Origin: Thioclava marina
GTDB taxonomy: Bacteria > Pseudomonadota > Alphaproteobacteria > Rhodobacterales > Rhodobacteraceae
Reading direction: 5' to 3'
Assembly (NCBI RefSeq): GCF_002020135.1
Contig: NZ_MPZS01000001.1
Coordinates: 124,001 to 188,000 of the forward strand
DNA length: 64,000 bases
This document shows positions 22,086-31,232 of this stretch, piece after piece. The stretch's first letter is position 1. Each line of letters begins with the position of its first letter. The notes under the pieces were generated by a model. The model saw nothing but the letters and a program-made list of their open reading frames with translations, made no database searches and had not been told where the DNA came from. A program made the position numbers and the translations under genes.

Positions 22086-22984
22086 CCGGGCTCGACGCGG
22101 TCCGGCTGAATTTCAGCCCCGGCGCCCTGCATCTGCTCAATGCGATCCTCGGAATCGTCATGTTCTCGGTCGCGATCGACCTCAGCCCCCGCGATTTCCG
22201 CCCGCTGGTGCGCAAACCTTGGGCGCTGATCGTGGGGTTTGCCTCGCAATTCCTGGTGTTGCCCGCGCTGACCTTCGGGCTGGTGCTTGCGCTCAAGCCC
22301 AGCCCCTCGATCGCGCTCGGGCTGATCCTCGTCGCGGCCTGCCCGGGCGGGAATGTCTCGAACTTCTTCACCCACCGGGCGGGTGGGAACACGGCGCTGT
22401 CTGTCTCGCTGACAGCCTTCGCCACGGTGGCCGCGATCGTGCTGACGCCGTTCAACATCGCGTTCTGGGGGAGCCTTTACGCGCCGACCCGCGCACTGCT
22501 GCATGCAACCCATATCGACCCGATGAGCGTCGCGTTCACCGTGGGCGTGATGCTTCTGCTGCCGCTCATCGCCGGGATTGCGCTGAACCATTACCGCTAC
22601 GATCTGACGACGCGCATTCGCGACCCGTTGAAATGGGTGTCGATGGCGATCTTCGTGGCGTTCGTGGCGCTCTCACTCAGCGCCAACTGGTCCTATTTCG
22701 TGCAATTCGTCGGGCTGATCGCGGGGATGGTGGTGATGCACAACGCTCTGGCCTTCGCGGGCGGTTACGGCACGGCGACGCTCGCGCGGCTCTCGCCTTA
22801 TGACCGGCGCGCGATCACGATCGAGACTGGCATTCAGAATTCCGGCCTCGGGCTGGTGCTGATCTTCGCCTTCTTCGGGGGGCTGGGTGGCATGGCGATC
22901 GTCGCCGCCTTCTGGGGGATCTGGCACATCATCGCCGGGTTCACGATCTCGACTGTCATGAGCCGAAAGGAGGCCGCGCGATGA
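22082..22984 (+). CDS. Bile acid:sodium symporter family (BASS) transporter
   Basis: The 300-residue membrane protein has nine or ten membrane segments. The two sodium-binding crossover motifs of the BASS family are seen: ACPGGNVSNFFTHRAGGN (about 95-112) and IETGIQNSGLGL (about 256-267). The family imports organic anions with sodium. It overlaps the FMO and the next gene by four bases each, so it probably brings in the substrate of the encoded enzymes. Confidence 0.9.
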   Translation: MTGLDAVRLNFSPGALHLLNAILGIVMFSVAIDLSPRDFRPLVRKPWALIVGFASQFLVLPALTFGLVLALKPSPSIALGLILVAACPGGNVSNFFTHRAGGNTALSVSLTAFATVAAIVLTPFNIAFWGSLYAPTRALLHATHIDPMSVAFTVGVMLLLPLIAGIALNHYRYDLTTRIRDPLKWVSMAIFVAFVALSLSANWSYFVQFVGLIAGMVVMHNALAFAGGYGTATLARLSPYDRRAITIETGIQNSGLGLVLIFAFFGGLGGMAIVAAFWGIWHIIAGFTISTVMSRKEAAR

Positions 22985-23919
22985 CCCGGATCCTGATCAC
23001 CGGTGCCAGCGGCATGATCGGCCGCGTGCTGACAACCGAGCTGGCCGAGAGCGGTCACGAGGTCATCGCGACCGATCTTGCGGCCACGAATACGCTGCCG
23101 GAGGGCGTGGATTTCATGGAGATGGATGTCACGACGGACGCGCCTGCCCGCGTGATCTCGCAGGTACGCCCCGAGGTGATCGTGCATCTCGCCTCCATCG
23201 TGACCCCCCGCCCCGGCATGGGGCGCGAACTGGCTTACAAGGTCGATGTGGAAGGCACGAGGAAAGTGTTGGAGGCGGCTCTGGAAAACGGCGTGCGGCG
23301 GCTCGTCGTGACCTCGTCGGGCGCGGCCTATGGCTATCATGCCGACAATCCCGTGCCGCTGCGCGAGAGCGATCCGGTGCGCGGCAACCCCGAGTTCGCC
23401 TATGCCGATCACAAGCGGCAGGTCGAGGAGATGCTGGCTGAGGCGCGCGCCACCCACCCCGCTCTCGAGCAGGTCGTTCTGCGGGTGGGCACGGTTCTGG
23501 GCAAAGGCACAGAGAACCAGATCACGGCGCTCTTTCGAAAACCGCACTTGCTCGCGATCCGGGGCAGCGAGAGCCCCTTCGTCTTCATCTGGACCCGCGA
23601 TCTCGCGCGTATCCTGATGCGCGCTGCGACCGACGGCCCACCCGGCATCTTCAATGTCGCGGGCGATGGCGCGCTGGGGGTGGCGGACCTCGCACGGCGT
23701 CTGGGTAAACCTGTGCGCCGCTTGCCCGCGCTTGCCATCAAGGCGGCGCTGGCCATCGCTCATCCCCTCGGCCTCAGCCGTTACGGACCGGAACAAGTGC
23801 GCTTCCTGCAATACCGCCCCGTGCTCGCCAACGACGCACTCAAGGAGGTCTTCGGCTACACGCCCGAGCTGACCAGCGCCGAGGTCTTCGAACTCTGGGC
23901 CCGCGAGGCAGGGCTATGA
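22981..23919 (+). CDS. NAD-dependent epimerase/dehydratase family protein
   Basis: The 312-residue protein is an extended SDR. It has the nucleotide motif TGASGMIG (7-14), a catalytic Ser in TSSGAAYGYH and the active-site pair Y-x3-K in FAYADHKRQ. In this operon it is likely a dehydrogenase or lactone-forming enzyme acting on an imported organic acid or ketone, but the substrate cannot be told. Confidence 0.8.
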   Translation: MTRILITGASGMIGRVLTTELAESGHEVIATDLAATNTLPEGVDFMEMDVTTDAPARVISQVRPEVIVHLASIVTPRPGMGRELAYKVDVEGTRKVLEAALENGVRRLVVTSSGAAYGYHADNPVPLRESDPVRGNPEFAYADHKRQVEEMLAEARATHPALEQVVLRVGTVLGKGTENQITALFRKPHLLAIRGSESPFVFIWTRDLARILMRAATDGPPGIFNVAGDGALGVADLARRLGKPVRRLPALAIKAALAIAHPLGLSRYGPEQVRFLQYRPVLANDALKEVFGYTPELTSAEVFELWAREAGL

Positions 23920-24689
23920 GCGCGCAGGTCGCGGTAATCTCGGGCGGCGCCGGGGGGCTTGGGCAGGCCCTTTCGGCGGCACTGCGATCGGAGGGCTGGC
24001 AAGTTGTGCTGCTCGACCGGGACATTTCGGGGCTGTCGGCCACGTCAGGAGAAGAGGCCATTGCCTGCAACCTGACCGATCCGGCGCAACTTGCCAGCGC
24101 CTGCAATGACATCCGTGCGCGACACACCCGGATCGACCTCGTGATCTATAATGCGGGCGTCACCCAGATCGGGCCGTTCGCGGATCTGACCGACTCCGCG
24201 CATCGCAAAGTGTTCGAAATCAACTACTTCGCCGCAACGGCAATGGCGCGTCATTTCCTCGAGCCGCTACGGCAAAGCCACGGCACCCATCTTGCGATTT
24301 CCTCGGTCGCGGGGTTTTCACCGCTTCATCACCGCACCGTCTATGCGGCCTCGAAACATGCGCTCGAAGGTTTTTTCAAATCGCTGCGCTCCGAAGAGGC
24401 GCCGTATGGCGTCCGCGTCCAGATCGCAGCCCCGTCTTTCGTCGCGACGAATATCGGTCGCGAGGGATGCGAGCCCGGTGGCATCGCCCGACCGGGATCG
24501 GCCCCCGACGGGGTGGATTACATGACGCCCGAGGCGGCCGCGCGCGAAATCCTGAAGGGGCTGAAGGCGGGACGCCCGATGATCCCCGTCGGGCGCGTCG
24601 CACGGCTGTCCTGGTGGATCAACGGTCTCTCGCCACGGCTTTTCCAGCGGCTGATGGAGCGCTCGATCGCGAAGACCGGGACCGGTTGA
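23916..24689 (+). CDS. Short-chain dehydrogenase/reductase
   Basis: This 257-residue classical SDR has the cofactor motif GGAGGLG (8-14), NAG in YNAGV, a catalytic Ser in AISSVAGF and Y-x3-K in VYAASKHALEG. It is the last gene of the FMO-BASS-SDR-SDR unit, joined by an ATGA overlap, and probably oxidises or reduces a hydroxyl/keto group of the same compound. Confidence 0.85.
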   Translation: MSAQVAVISGGAGGLGQALSAALRSEGWQVVLLDRDISGLSATSGEEAIACNLTDPAQLASACNDIRARHTRIDLVIYNAGVTQIGPFADLTDSAHRKVFEINYFAATAMARHFLEPLRQSHGTHLAISSVAGFSPLHHRTVYAASKHALEGFFKSLRSEEAPYGVRVQIAAPSFVATNIGREGCEPGGIARPGSAPDGVDYMTPEAAAREILKGLKAGRPMIPVGRVARLSWWINGLSPRLFQRLMERSIAKTGTG

Positions 24690-24723
24690 GCGGCGCGGCG
24701 CGTGTGCTTGCTTTGAGGATGAC

Positions 24724-24807
24724 TGGTGCCCGAGGTCGGACTCGAACCGACACGCCTTGCGGCGGCGGATTTTGAATCCGCTGCGTCTACCATTCCGCCA
24801 CTCGGGC
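24724..24807 (-). tRNA. tRNA-Leu (CAA)
   Basis: The minus strand folds into a cloverleaf of 84 bases with acceptor stem GCCCGAG/CTCGGGC, an anticodon loop TTCAAAA (anticodon CAA at 24774-24772), a long variable arm (CGCCGCAAGGCGT) typical of class II tRNAs, the T-arm GTCGGTTCGAGTCCGAC and an encoded CCA end. Confidence 0.97.
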
Positions 24808-24853
24808 CCAGTTCCCGTCCTCTAGCGCGCTGTTTCGGCGCTGGCAAGCACCC

Positions 24854-25717
24854 TCAGAGGTTGCGCACCGAAAACGTGTCGCATTGCTTGAGATCGCCGC
24901 TCTGATAGCCGCGCTCGAACCAGCGTTGGCGCTGGGCGGAGCTGCCATGGGTGAAGCTGTCGGGCATGGGCACGCGGCCGGCATTGCGCTGGAGCGTATC
25001 ATCCCCGATCCGCGCCGCCGCGTTCATGGCCTCGCCGATATCGCCCGGTTCGATCGAGCCGAATTGCTCCTGCGCCTGTCGCGCCCAGATCCCCGAGAAG
25101 CAATCAGCCTGCAACTCGATGCGCACCGAAAGCGCGTTCGACTGGGCCTCCGAGCTTTGCGCGCGGATCTGGTTGACCTTGCCCAGAATGCCCAGTTCGT
25201 CCTGAACATGGTGGGCGACCTCGTGGGCAACGACATAAGCGGCAGCGAAATCGCCCTTCGCGCCAAGCTGCTGGCTGAGCGTGTCGAAGAAGGCCGTGTC
25301 GAGATAGACCTTCTTGTCGCCCGGACAGTAGAACGGCCCCGTCGCGCCGCTCGCGTTGCCGCAAGAGGATCGCGTGATGCCGCTGTAAAGCACCAGCGTC
25401 ACCGGGTGGTATTGCCGCCCGAGCTCGTCGCGGAAAATCCCGTCCCAGACATCCTCTGTATCAGCCAGCGTCACGGAGACGAAATCTCCCATCGCCTTCT
25501 CGCGTTCGCTCAGCTCGCCCGATTGCGTCACGACAGGTCCCGACGTCGTCGTGCCCTCTAGAAGCGGCGTAAGATCGACCCCGAGGAAATAGGCGATCAC
25601 GACGATTGCCACGACACCCAGCCCTCCGCCGCCGAGCCGGATCGCTCCGCCACCCGCAGAGCGCTGCCCGCGCCGGTCCTCGATATTGCGGCTGCCCCGC
25701 CGTCCACGCCATTGCAT
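24854..25717 (-). CDS. YpfJ-type neutral zinc metallopeptidase
   Basis: The 287-residue protein has one N-terminal membrane segment (about 30-50) after a glycine- and arginine-rich stretch, then a zincin domain with VAHEVAHHVQDELG and the downstream ELQADC that supplies the third ligand. The fold faces the periplasm. The ATG at 25717 has AGGAGGT upstream; a longer reading adds a segment overlapping the next promoter. Physiological substrate unknown. Confidence 0.85.
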   Translation of the reverse strand: MQWRGRRGSRNIEDRRGQRSAGGGAIRLGGGGLGVVAIVVIAYFLGVDLTPLLEGTTTSGPVVTQSGELSEREKAMGDFVSVTLADTEDVWDGIFRDELGRQYHPVTLVLYSGITRSSCGNASGATGPFYCPGDKKVYLDTAFFDTLSQQLGAKGDFAAAYVVAHEVAHHVQDELGILGKVNQIRAQSSEAQSNALSVRIELQADCFSGIWARQAQEQFGSIEPGDIGEAMNAAARIGDDTLQRNAGRVPMPDSFTHGSSAQRQRWFERGYQSGDLKQCDTFSVRNL

Positions 25718-25853
25718 CGCACCGACCTCCTGTCCCGATTTCGTGAAGATTAGCGAAAGCGTGACAAAAGCAAAGACCATCAACGCCCTCTTCGCCTTGA
25801 CCTCGGCGCACATGAGAGGCACGAAGCAAGCCAGAAGCACAGATGAGGCACCG

Positions 25854-26432
25854 ATGATCCGCGGTATCTATGACTGGACGATGGCCCGCGCGAGCCATCC
25901 CAAGGCGATGTGGTTTCTCGCCGCCGTCGCCTTCATCGAGGCCTCGGTCTTCCCGATCCCTCCCGATGTGCTGATGATCCCGATGATCCTCGCGCGGCCC
26001 TGGGCGGCCTGGCGCATCGCGCTGGTGGCGACTCTCGGCTCGGTCGCGGGCGGCTGCCTGGGCTATCTGATCGGCTATGGGTTCATGGATGCGATCGGCC
26101 AGCCGGTGCTCGAATTCTACGGCAAGGCGGGTGCCTTCGACGACCTCGCCGCGCGGTTCAACGAAATGGGCGGCTGGGCGGTGCTGATCGCTGGTGTGAC
26201 CCCCTTCCCCTACAAGGTGATCACGATCTTCTCGGGCGCGACCCATCTCAATCCGGCACTCTTTCTCGGAGTGTCCGTCATCGCACGGGCCCTGCGCTTT
26301 TTCGTCGTGGCCGCGCTCTTGTGGAAGTTCGGCGCGCCGATCAAGGTCTTCATCGAGCGTTGGCTCGGCCTGCTCTTCACCCTCTTTGTCGTTCTGCTGA
26401 TCGGCGGCTTCTACCTGTTGAAATATCTCTGA
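25854..26432 (+). CDS. YqaA/DedA-type membrane protein
   Basis: The 192-residue product has four or five membrane segments with FIEASVFPIPPDVLMIP and AGVTPFPYKVITIFSG, characteristic of the VTT/DedA superfamily, subgroup YqaA. The family acts in membrane lipid or undecaprenyl-phosphate transport. The start at 25854 was preferred because GAGG precedes it and it gives the usual family length. dsbB follows after 8 bp. Confidence 0.8.
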   Translation: MIRGIYDWTMARASHPKAMWFLAAVAFIEASVFPIPPDVLMIPMILARPWAAWRIALVATLGSVAGGCLGYLIGYGFMDAIGQPVLEFYGKAGAFDDLAARFNEMGGWAVLIAGVTPFPYKVITIFSGATHLNPALFLGVSVIARALRFFVVAALLWKFGAPIKVFIERWLGLLFTLFVVLLIGGFYLLKYL

Positions 26433-26440
26433 GGATCCTG

Positions 26441-26929
26441 ATGCAAACCCGGCTCGATTTTCGCATGCTCACCGGCCTCGCCGCCGCTGGCTCCGCCTTT
26501 ATCCTTGCCGGGGCGCTGATGTTCCAGGCAATCGGCTATGCGCCCTGTCACCTTTGCCTGCTGCAACGCTGGCCGCATCTGGCCGCCGCTCTGATCGGCC
26601 TTGCGATCCTGGCTTTCCGACTGCCCGGCTGGACCGCGCTTCTCGGGATGGTCGCGGCGCTGACCACGTCGGGGATCGGCTTTTATCATTCCGGAGTGGA
26701 GCGCAAGATTTTCGCAGGCCCCGTCGACTGCACCTCGGGTGCGGTGAACACGACGATCTCGGCCGCAGACCTGATGAAACAGATCAACGGCGCGCCCCTC
26801 GTGCGCTGCGACGAGATCCCGTGGGACATCTTCGGCATCACCATGGCCAATCTCAACGCCGTGGGCTCGCTGGTCCTTGCGGGGATCTGGCTCTGGGCTT
26901 TCCTCAAGTCGCGCCGCAGCGCGGCTTGA
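26441..26929 (+). CDS. dsbB: Disulfide bond formation protein DsbB-like
   Basis: The 162-residue membrane protein has four membrane segments and two periplasmic cysteine pairs: C-H-L-C in APCHLCLLQRWPH and the pair in GPVDCTSG and LVRCDEIPW. This is the DsbB plan, which reoxidises DsbA and passes electrons to quinone. GAGGA precedes the start and the yqaA-type gene is 8 bp upstream. It may also serve LptD, whose cysteines are conserved further on in this window. Confidence 0.9.
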   Translation: MQTRLDFRMLTGLAAAGSAFILAGALMFQAIGYAPCHLCLLQRWPHLAAALIGLAILAFRLPGWTALLGMVAALTTSGIGFYHSGVERKIFAGPVDCTSGAVNTTISAADLMKQINGAPLVRCDEIPWDIFGITMANLNAVGSLVLAGIWLWAFLKSRRSAA

Positions 26930-26935
26930 TACGCT

Positions 26936-27006
26936 AGAGGCAGGGGCGCTGCCCCCTCTGGCCTGCGGACATTCACCCCAGGGATATTTTCGCCAAGTCG
27001 AAGAGG
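26936..27006. repeat. Dispersed GC-rich hairpin repeat, copy A
   Basis: An imperfect inverted repeat around GGGGCGCTGCCCC is followed by an AGGGATATTTTCGCCAA block and TCGAAGAGG. The same order of blocks recurs at 45595-45665. It lies between the convergent genes dsbB and the tartrate dehydrogenase-like gene, where it may end transcription. Confidence 0.7.
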
Positions 27007-27157
27007 AATTCGCCCCTTTATGCTTCGGGTCGAATACCCCGGGCGGGAGCGCGACAGCGCAACGCCCTCATTCTGGCCGTTTAGGATCGCGTGAAATCAG
27101 AAAACCAGGACGCGCACAGAGCGGGAGGCCGGACGCGCCCTGACATCGGCGCACTCA

Positions 27158-28246
27158 TCACCTCTCCGAGGCGTCGCAATCGAGCGCGCGGCAGAGCCAC
27201 TCCGTGACCTCTCTAGTGCTGGATGTGCCACCGAGGTCGCGCGGGCGGCTTGTGGGATCGGCGGTCACGACCTCGATCGCGCGCATCAGCCTTGCCTCCG
27301 CATCGCTCTCGCCCAGGTGCGCCAGCATCATCGCTGCGCTCCAGAAGGTTCCGATGGGATTGGCCACGCCCTTGCCCGTAATGTCGAAGGCAGAGCCATG
27401 GATCGGCTCGAACATCGAAGGGGCGACACGTTCGGGGTTGAGATTGGCCGTCGGTGCGATGCCGATGGAACCCGCAAGCGCAGCCGCCAGATCCGAAAGA
27501 ATGTCGGCATGAAGGTTCGTGGCGACGATCGTGTCGAGCGAACGCGGATCGAGCGTCATTCGCACGGTCATTGCGTCGACCAGCATCCGGTCCCAGGTCA
27601 CGTCGGGGAACTCGGTCGCGATCTCGGCTGCAATCTCGTCCCACAGCACGAGCCCGTAGCGTTGTGCGTTGGATTTCGTCACCACGGTGAGCCGCTTGCG
27701 GGGACGGGCCCGAGCTTGGGAAAACGCCACGCGCATGATGCGCTCGACGCCAGCGCGCGTGAAGATGGCGGTCTCGGTAGCGACTTCATGAGGTTGGCCA
27801 CGATGGCTGCGCCCGCCCTGCCCCGCATATTCGCCCTCAGAGTTTTCACGCACGATCAGCCAGTCCAGATCCTCCGGGCCGACTTTGGAAAGCGGGCTCG
27901 ACAGGCCCGGCAGGATGCGGGTGGGCCGCAGGTTTGCATATTGGTCGAGCCCCTGGCAGATCGCGAGGCGCAGCCCCCAGAGCGTCAGGTGGTCGGGAAC
28001 GTCCGGAGCCCCGACCGCGCCAAAAAGGATCGCATCATAGGCCCGCAAGGTATCGACCCCGTCTGCGGGCATCAGAGCCCCCTCTCGTTGGTAGCGTTTC
28101 GAGCCCCAATCGAAGCGATCGACCTCGAGGCGGAACGCGTTGGTCTGGCGGCTCAGGTGATCAAGTGCCGTCAGCGCGGCTTCGACCACCTCCGGTCCGA
28201 TCCCGTCGCCGGGAATGGCGGCAATACGATGCACCCGGATCGTCAT
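27158..28246 (-). CDS. Tartrate/D-malate dehydrogenase-like enzyme (isopropylmalate dehydrogenase family)
   Basis: The 362-residue enzyme belongs to the metal-dependent beta-decarboxylating dehydrogenases. It has IPGDGIGPEV at the N-terminus, RENSEGEY for substrate binding, the catalytic lysine in VVTKSNAQRYG and the GSIGIAP/EPIHGSA cofactor region. Overall form matches tartrate dehydrogenase/D-malate dehydrogenase more than isopropylmalate dehydrogenase. AAGGAG precedes the ATG. It ends a lacI-SDR-dehydrogenase unit of the sugar-acid locus and could oxidise a C4 hydroxy acid. Confidence 0.8.
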   Translation of the reverse strand: MTIRVHRIAAIPGDGIGPEVVEAALTALDHLSRQTNAFRLEVDRFDWGSKRYQREGALMPADGVDTLRAYDAILFGAVGAPDVPDHLTLWGLRLAICQGLDQYANLRPTRILPGLSSPLSKVGPEDLDWLIVRENSEGEYAGQGGRSHRGQPHEVATETAIFTRAGVERIMRVAFSQARARPRKRLTVVTKSNAQRYGLVLWDEIAAEIATEFPDVTWDRMLVDAMTVRMTLDPRSLDTIVATNLHADILSDLAAALAGSIGIAPTANLNPERVAPSMFEPIHGSAFDITGKGVANPIGTFWSAAMMLAHLGESDAEARLMRAIEVVTADPTSRPRDLGGTSSTREVTEWLCRALDCDASER

Positions 28247-28253
28247 GTTCTCG

Positions 28254-29096
28254 TCACTCCTTAAGCCAGGCCTTGAACGCGGCGTCGTAGTCCGGATGCC
28301 AGCGCGACAGTGGCGGGCGGTTCTCGGTGATGTCTCCGGCAGCCCAGAGGATGCGCTTCACATCGGTTGCGCGATCGACATCGTTATCGGGACATAGAAT
28401 GTAAAAATCGCCGCGATCGATTGAAGCGAAGAGGAACTCCACGACCTGCTCTGGTGTCCACGCGCCGGCAGGTTTTTCGGTGCGCCCGCCTGCGGTGAGC
28501 GGCGTGTAGACAAATCCCGGTATGAACAGCCGTGCCTCGACCTGACAGCCCTCGCGATTGCGCAAATCGTGCTGCAACGCTTCGGTGAAGGCCTTCACGC
28601 CGGCCTTTGACACGTTATAGGCCGGATCTCCCGGGGGTGTGGTTATCCCCTGCTTGGAACCGGTGTTGACGATCAGGCCCGGGGCACCCGACGCGATCAT
28701 GCGCGGCGCGAAGATCTGGCTCCCGCGGATGATCCCTCCCATATTCACTTCCAAGATACGGTCCCAGTTACACTCGGCGTCAAAGATCGAACTGCCGGGC
28801 TGCGTCCCCGCGTTGTTCATCAGGAGATTGACCGGACCGAAGCGCGCCTCGACCGCATCAGCGAGCGCGGAGAGCTGCTCCCCATCTGACACATCGGTCG
28901 CCAGCGTCATCACGTCAGCGTTCGCCGCGCCCGCCACGATCAGGGCGTCGGCGGCCGCTTCGAGGGCGGCCCCGGGCAGATCGGCGATGCAGACGCGCAT
29001 TCCCAGCCCCGCGAGGTGACGAGCGGCTGCGAGACCGATACCCGAGGCCCCTCCGGTGACGACGGCGACATTGCCTTTGACGACAGCGGGATGCAT
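28254..29096 (-). CDS. Short-chain dehydrogenase/reductase of the sugar-acid locus
   Basis: The 280-residue classical SDR has TGGASGIG (about 14-21), NNAG, a catalytic Ser in NTGSKQGI and Y-x3-K in AYNVSKAGVK. AGGAGA precedes the ATG at 29096. It lies 47 bp downstream of the LacI-family gene and 7 bp before the tartrate dehydrogenase-like gene. A role in oxidising a sugar or polyol is inferred from the neighbours. Confidence 0.8.
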   Translation of the reverse strand: MHPAVVKGNVAVVTGGASGIGLAAARHLAGLGMRVCIADLPGAALEAAADALIVAGAANADVMTLATDVSDGEQLSALADAVEARFGPVNLLMNNAGTQPGSSIFDAECNWDRILEVNMGGIIRGSQIFAPRMIASGAPGLIVNTGSKQGITTPPGDPAYNVSKAGVKAFTEALQHDLRNREGCQVEARLFIPGFVYTPLTAGGRTEKPAGAWTPEQVVEFLFASIDRGDFYILCPDNDVDRATDVKRILWAAGDITENRPPLSRWHPDYDAAFKAWLKE

Positions 29097-29143
29097 GCGG
29101 TTTCTCCTATCCGTTCGAAATTCGGGAGCGGCGCGTGTCAGCC

Positions 29144-30169
29144 TCAAGCGGTTGCGCCAATGAAGACCTCGAAATCAGTGTCGATGATTGTCGGCTCTGA
29201 CGGACGCTCGGGCGAGGCTAGCACTTCCTCGATCGCCTTCTTGCCAATGAGAAAACGATTTGAGCGGACGGTCGAGAGCGGCTGCGGCAGCTCCTTGCCG
29301 ATATCGAGACCGTTGAAGCCGAAGACCGCGAACTCGTCAGGCAGACGGATCCCCTCGGCAAGACAATGGAAGACGCCGCCCACCGCCATGTCGTCATTGG
29401 AATAGACGGCGACGTCGATTTGGGGCGCCGAAGCCCGCAGACGCGCGGTCTGGATCCGCCCTTCTGCGACAGAGCTTGCGCCATCGGCCATCGCATGCGC
29501 CTCGATCGACAAGCCCGCTTCCGAAAGCGCCTCGCACAGCCCGTCATAGCGCAGCCGGGCCCGGCGGTCTGCATCCCAGTCATGGCCTACATAACCGAAA
29601 TGGCGATAGCCCCGCTCAATCAGGTGGCGGCCAATCGCGTGACCCGCGCGCCGGTGTGACGTGCCCACCGCGATGTCGATCGGCGTGCTGTCGATATCCA
29701 TCATCTCGACGACGCGGATGCCGCTCTGCTCGAGCATCTTGCGCGTGGCGTCGGTATGATCAAACCCCGCCAGCAAAATCGCAGCGGGCTTCCATGAGAG
29801 GATACCGCGCACCACGGCTTCTTCGCGGTCGATATTGTACTCTGTAGTCGAGATCACGGGCTGCAGGTCGCTCCCTTCGAGCCCGGCGTGAACGCCTTGC
29901 AACACCTCCGGGAAGACGATGTTCGAAAGAGAGGGAATAACAACGCCCACCAGAAACGAGTCGAGCGAGGCGAGCGAGCCGGCGATACGGTTCGGAACGT
30001 AGCCCATGGCACGGACTGTCTCCATCACCTTCTCGCGTGTCGCCTCGGCGACGAGCCCCTTGTTGCGCATGATGCGCGATACGGTCGACTCGCTGACATT
30101 GGCACGGCGCGCGACCTCGCGCACCGTGATCTTGCTCTTGCGGTCGGGCAATCGCTGCTTAGTCCCCAT
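29144..30169 (-). CDS. LacI-family transcriptional regulator
   Basis: The 341-residue protein has an N-terminal LacI helix-turn-helix (ITVREVARRANVSESTVSRI) and a hinge helix (YVPNRIAGSLAS), then a periplasmic-binding-protein-like sensor domain (FLVGVVIPSLSN onward) resembling GntR-type LacI proteins. GGAGG precedes the ATG at 30169. It is likely to bind the AGCGCT-centred palindromes at 35.0-35.2 and 38.87 kb. A weaker match lies in front of its own gene. Confidence 0.9.
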   Translation of the reverse strand: MGTKQRLPDRKSKITVREVARRANVSESTVSRIMRNKGLVAEATREKVMETVRAMGYVPNRIAGSLASLDSFLVGVVIPSLSNIVFPEVLQGVHAGLEGSDLQPVISTTEYNIDREEAVVRGILSWKPAAILLAGFDHTDATRKMLEQSGIRVVEMMDIDSTPIDIAVGTSHRRAGHAIGRHLIERGYRHFGYVGHDWDADRRARLRYDGLCEALSEAGLSIEAHAMADGASSVAEGRIQTARLRASAPQIDVAVYSNDDMAVGGVFHCLAEGIRLPDEFAVFGFNGLDIGKELPQPLSTVRSNRFLIGKKAIEEVLASPERPSEPTIIDTDFEVFIGATA

Positions 30170-30229
30170 GACGTTTTCCTCCAATTCCTTTCGGGCAAGG
30201 CCGAGTCAATGACCCAGAAATGCACCTTG

Positions 30230-30243
30230 CGGCAGCGTTTTCA
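30230..30243. promoter_or_regulatory. Weak match to the locus palindrome upstream of the LacI-family gene
   Basis: On the minus strand, TGAAAACGCTGCCG matches 10 of 14 positions of TGACAGCGCTGTCA. It is 61 bp upstream of the regulator start and could allow autoregulation; a chance match is possible. Confidence 0.3.
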
Positions 30244-30291
30244 TAGGCCATCCGTGCATTGCGGGCGAAAACGTCACATGGACCGTTGCGA

Positions 30292-31185
30292 TCATACCTC
30301 CACGTATTTGCGCCACGGATGCGCTTCCTTGAAGCCCAGAACCTCGCGCGCCTTGCGGTTCGAGATCGGCGCCTCGTCCGGGCCCATCTCGCGGGTGATC
30401 GGAGTGTTCGGGCAGTATTTGTTCAAGAACTCGGTAGTCGGCATGTCGGCGGTGATCGTATCGTTGACCGCGTTGAACACCTGATAGCCCAGCCCGTCCT
30501 TCTCGATGCACAGATGCACGATCTCACCCAGATCGCGCGCGTCGATATAACTCCAGGCGTTGCGTTTGCGGCTCATCGGATTTTCGAGGAAGCCCTTGAA
30601 CATGCCGTACTCATGCGGCTCGATCACGTTGCCGATGCGCAGCGCATAGATATCGGCGCCATAGCGAGCGGCGAAGGCGCGGGCAGTCTTTTCGTTGCAG
30701 ACCTTGGACAGGCCGTAGCTATCCATCGGATCGCTATCGTAGTCCTCCTCGAGCGGGAAGGAATGAAAATCCTTGTCGCCCTCGGCGAAACACACGCCGT
30801 AGGTCGTCTCGGACGACGCGATGATCACCTTGCGAACGCCGAGCTTCATCGCCGCCTCGATCACGTTGTAGGTACTCATGACATTAGCCTGATAGGTCAC
30901 GTTGTCGGGCTCGATCAGCACGCGCGGGATCGCCGCGAAATGCACGATCGCATCGGGGGCCTTGGGCGGGGCTCCTTTCTCGAACCCATCGAAGTCGTGA
31001 TGGGTGGTCAACGCGTTGAACACGGCGCCACTGTCGGTCACGTCGGTGATCAGCGTGTTGACGCCGGGCAGATCGAGCGGCTTGAGGTCGACATTGAGCA
31101 CATCATAGCCCTTGCTCAGCAGATGCGGCACCGCATGGCGCCCAGCCTTGCCGGTTCCGCCTGTGAATACTACGCGCTTGGTCAT
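30292..31185 (-). CDS. NAD(P)-dependent epimerase-family dehydrogenase
   Basis: The 297-residue extended SDR has TGGTGKAG (about 8-15), a catalytic Ser in IASSETTYG and Y-x3-K in DSYGLSKVCNEK. It is the last gene of the permease, binding protein, ATPase and dehydrogenase unit, with GGAG before the ATG at 31185. Enzymes of this fold oxidise uronates, erythronate or related sugars; in this place it may perform the first oxidation of the imported compound. Another in-frame start 11 codons upstream is less likely. Confidence 0.75.
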   Translation of the reverse strand: MTKRVVFTGGTGKAGRHAVPHLLSKGYDVLNVDLKPLDLPGVNTLITDVTDSGAVFNALTTHHDFDGFEKGAPPKAPDAIVHFAAIPRVLIEPDNVTYQANVMSTYNVIEAAMKLGVRKVIIASSETTYGVCFAEGDKDFHSFPLEEDYDSDPMDSYGLSKVCNEKTARAFAARYGADIYALRIGNVIEPHEYGMFKGFLENPMSRKRNAWSYIDARDLGEIVHLCIEKDGLGYQVFNAVNDTITADMPTTEFLNKYCPNTPITREMGPDEAPISNRKAREVLGFKEAHPWRKYVEV

Positions 31186-31232
31186 TTGAGTCTCCGTTTC
31201 GTTCATTCGCTTGTTCATTCGACGGGATGGCC

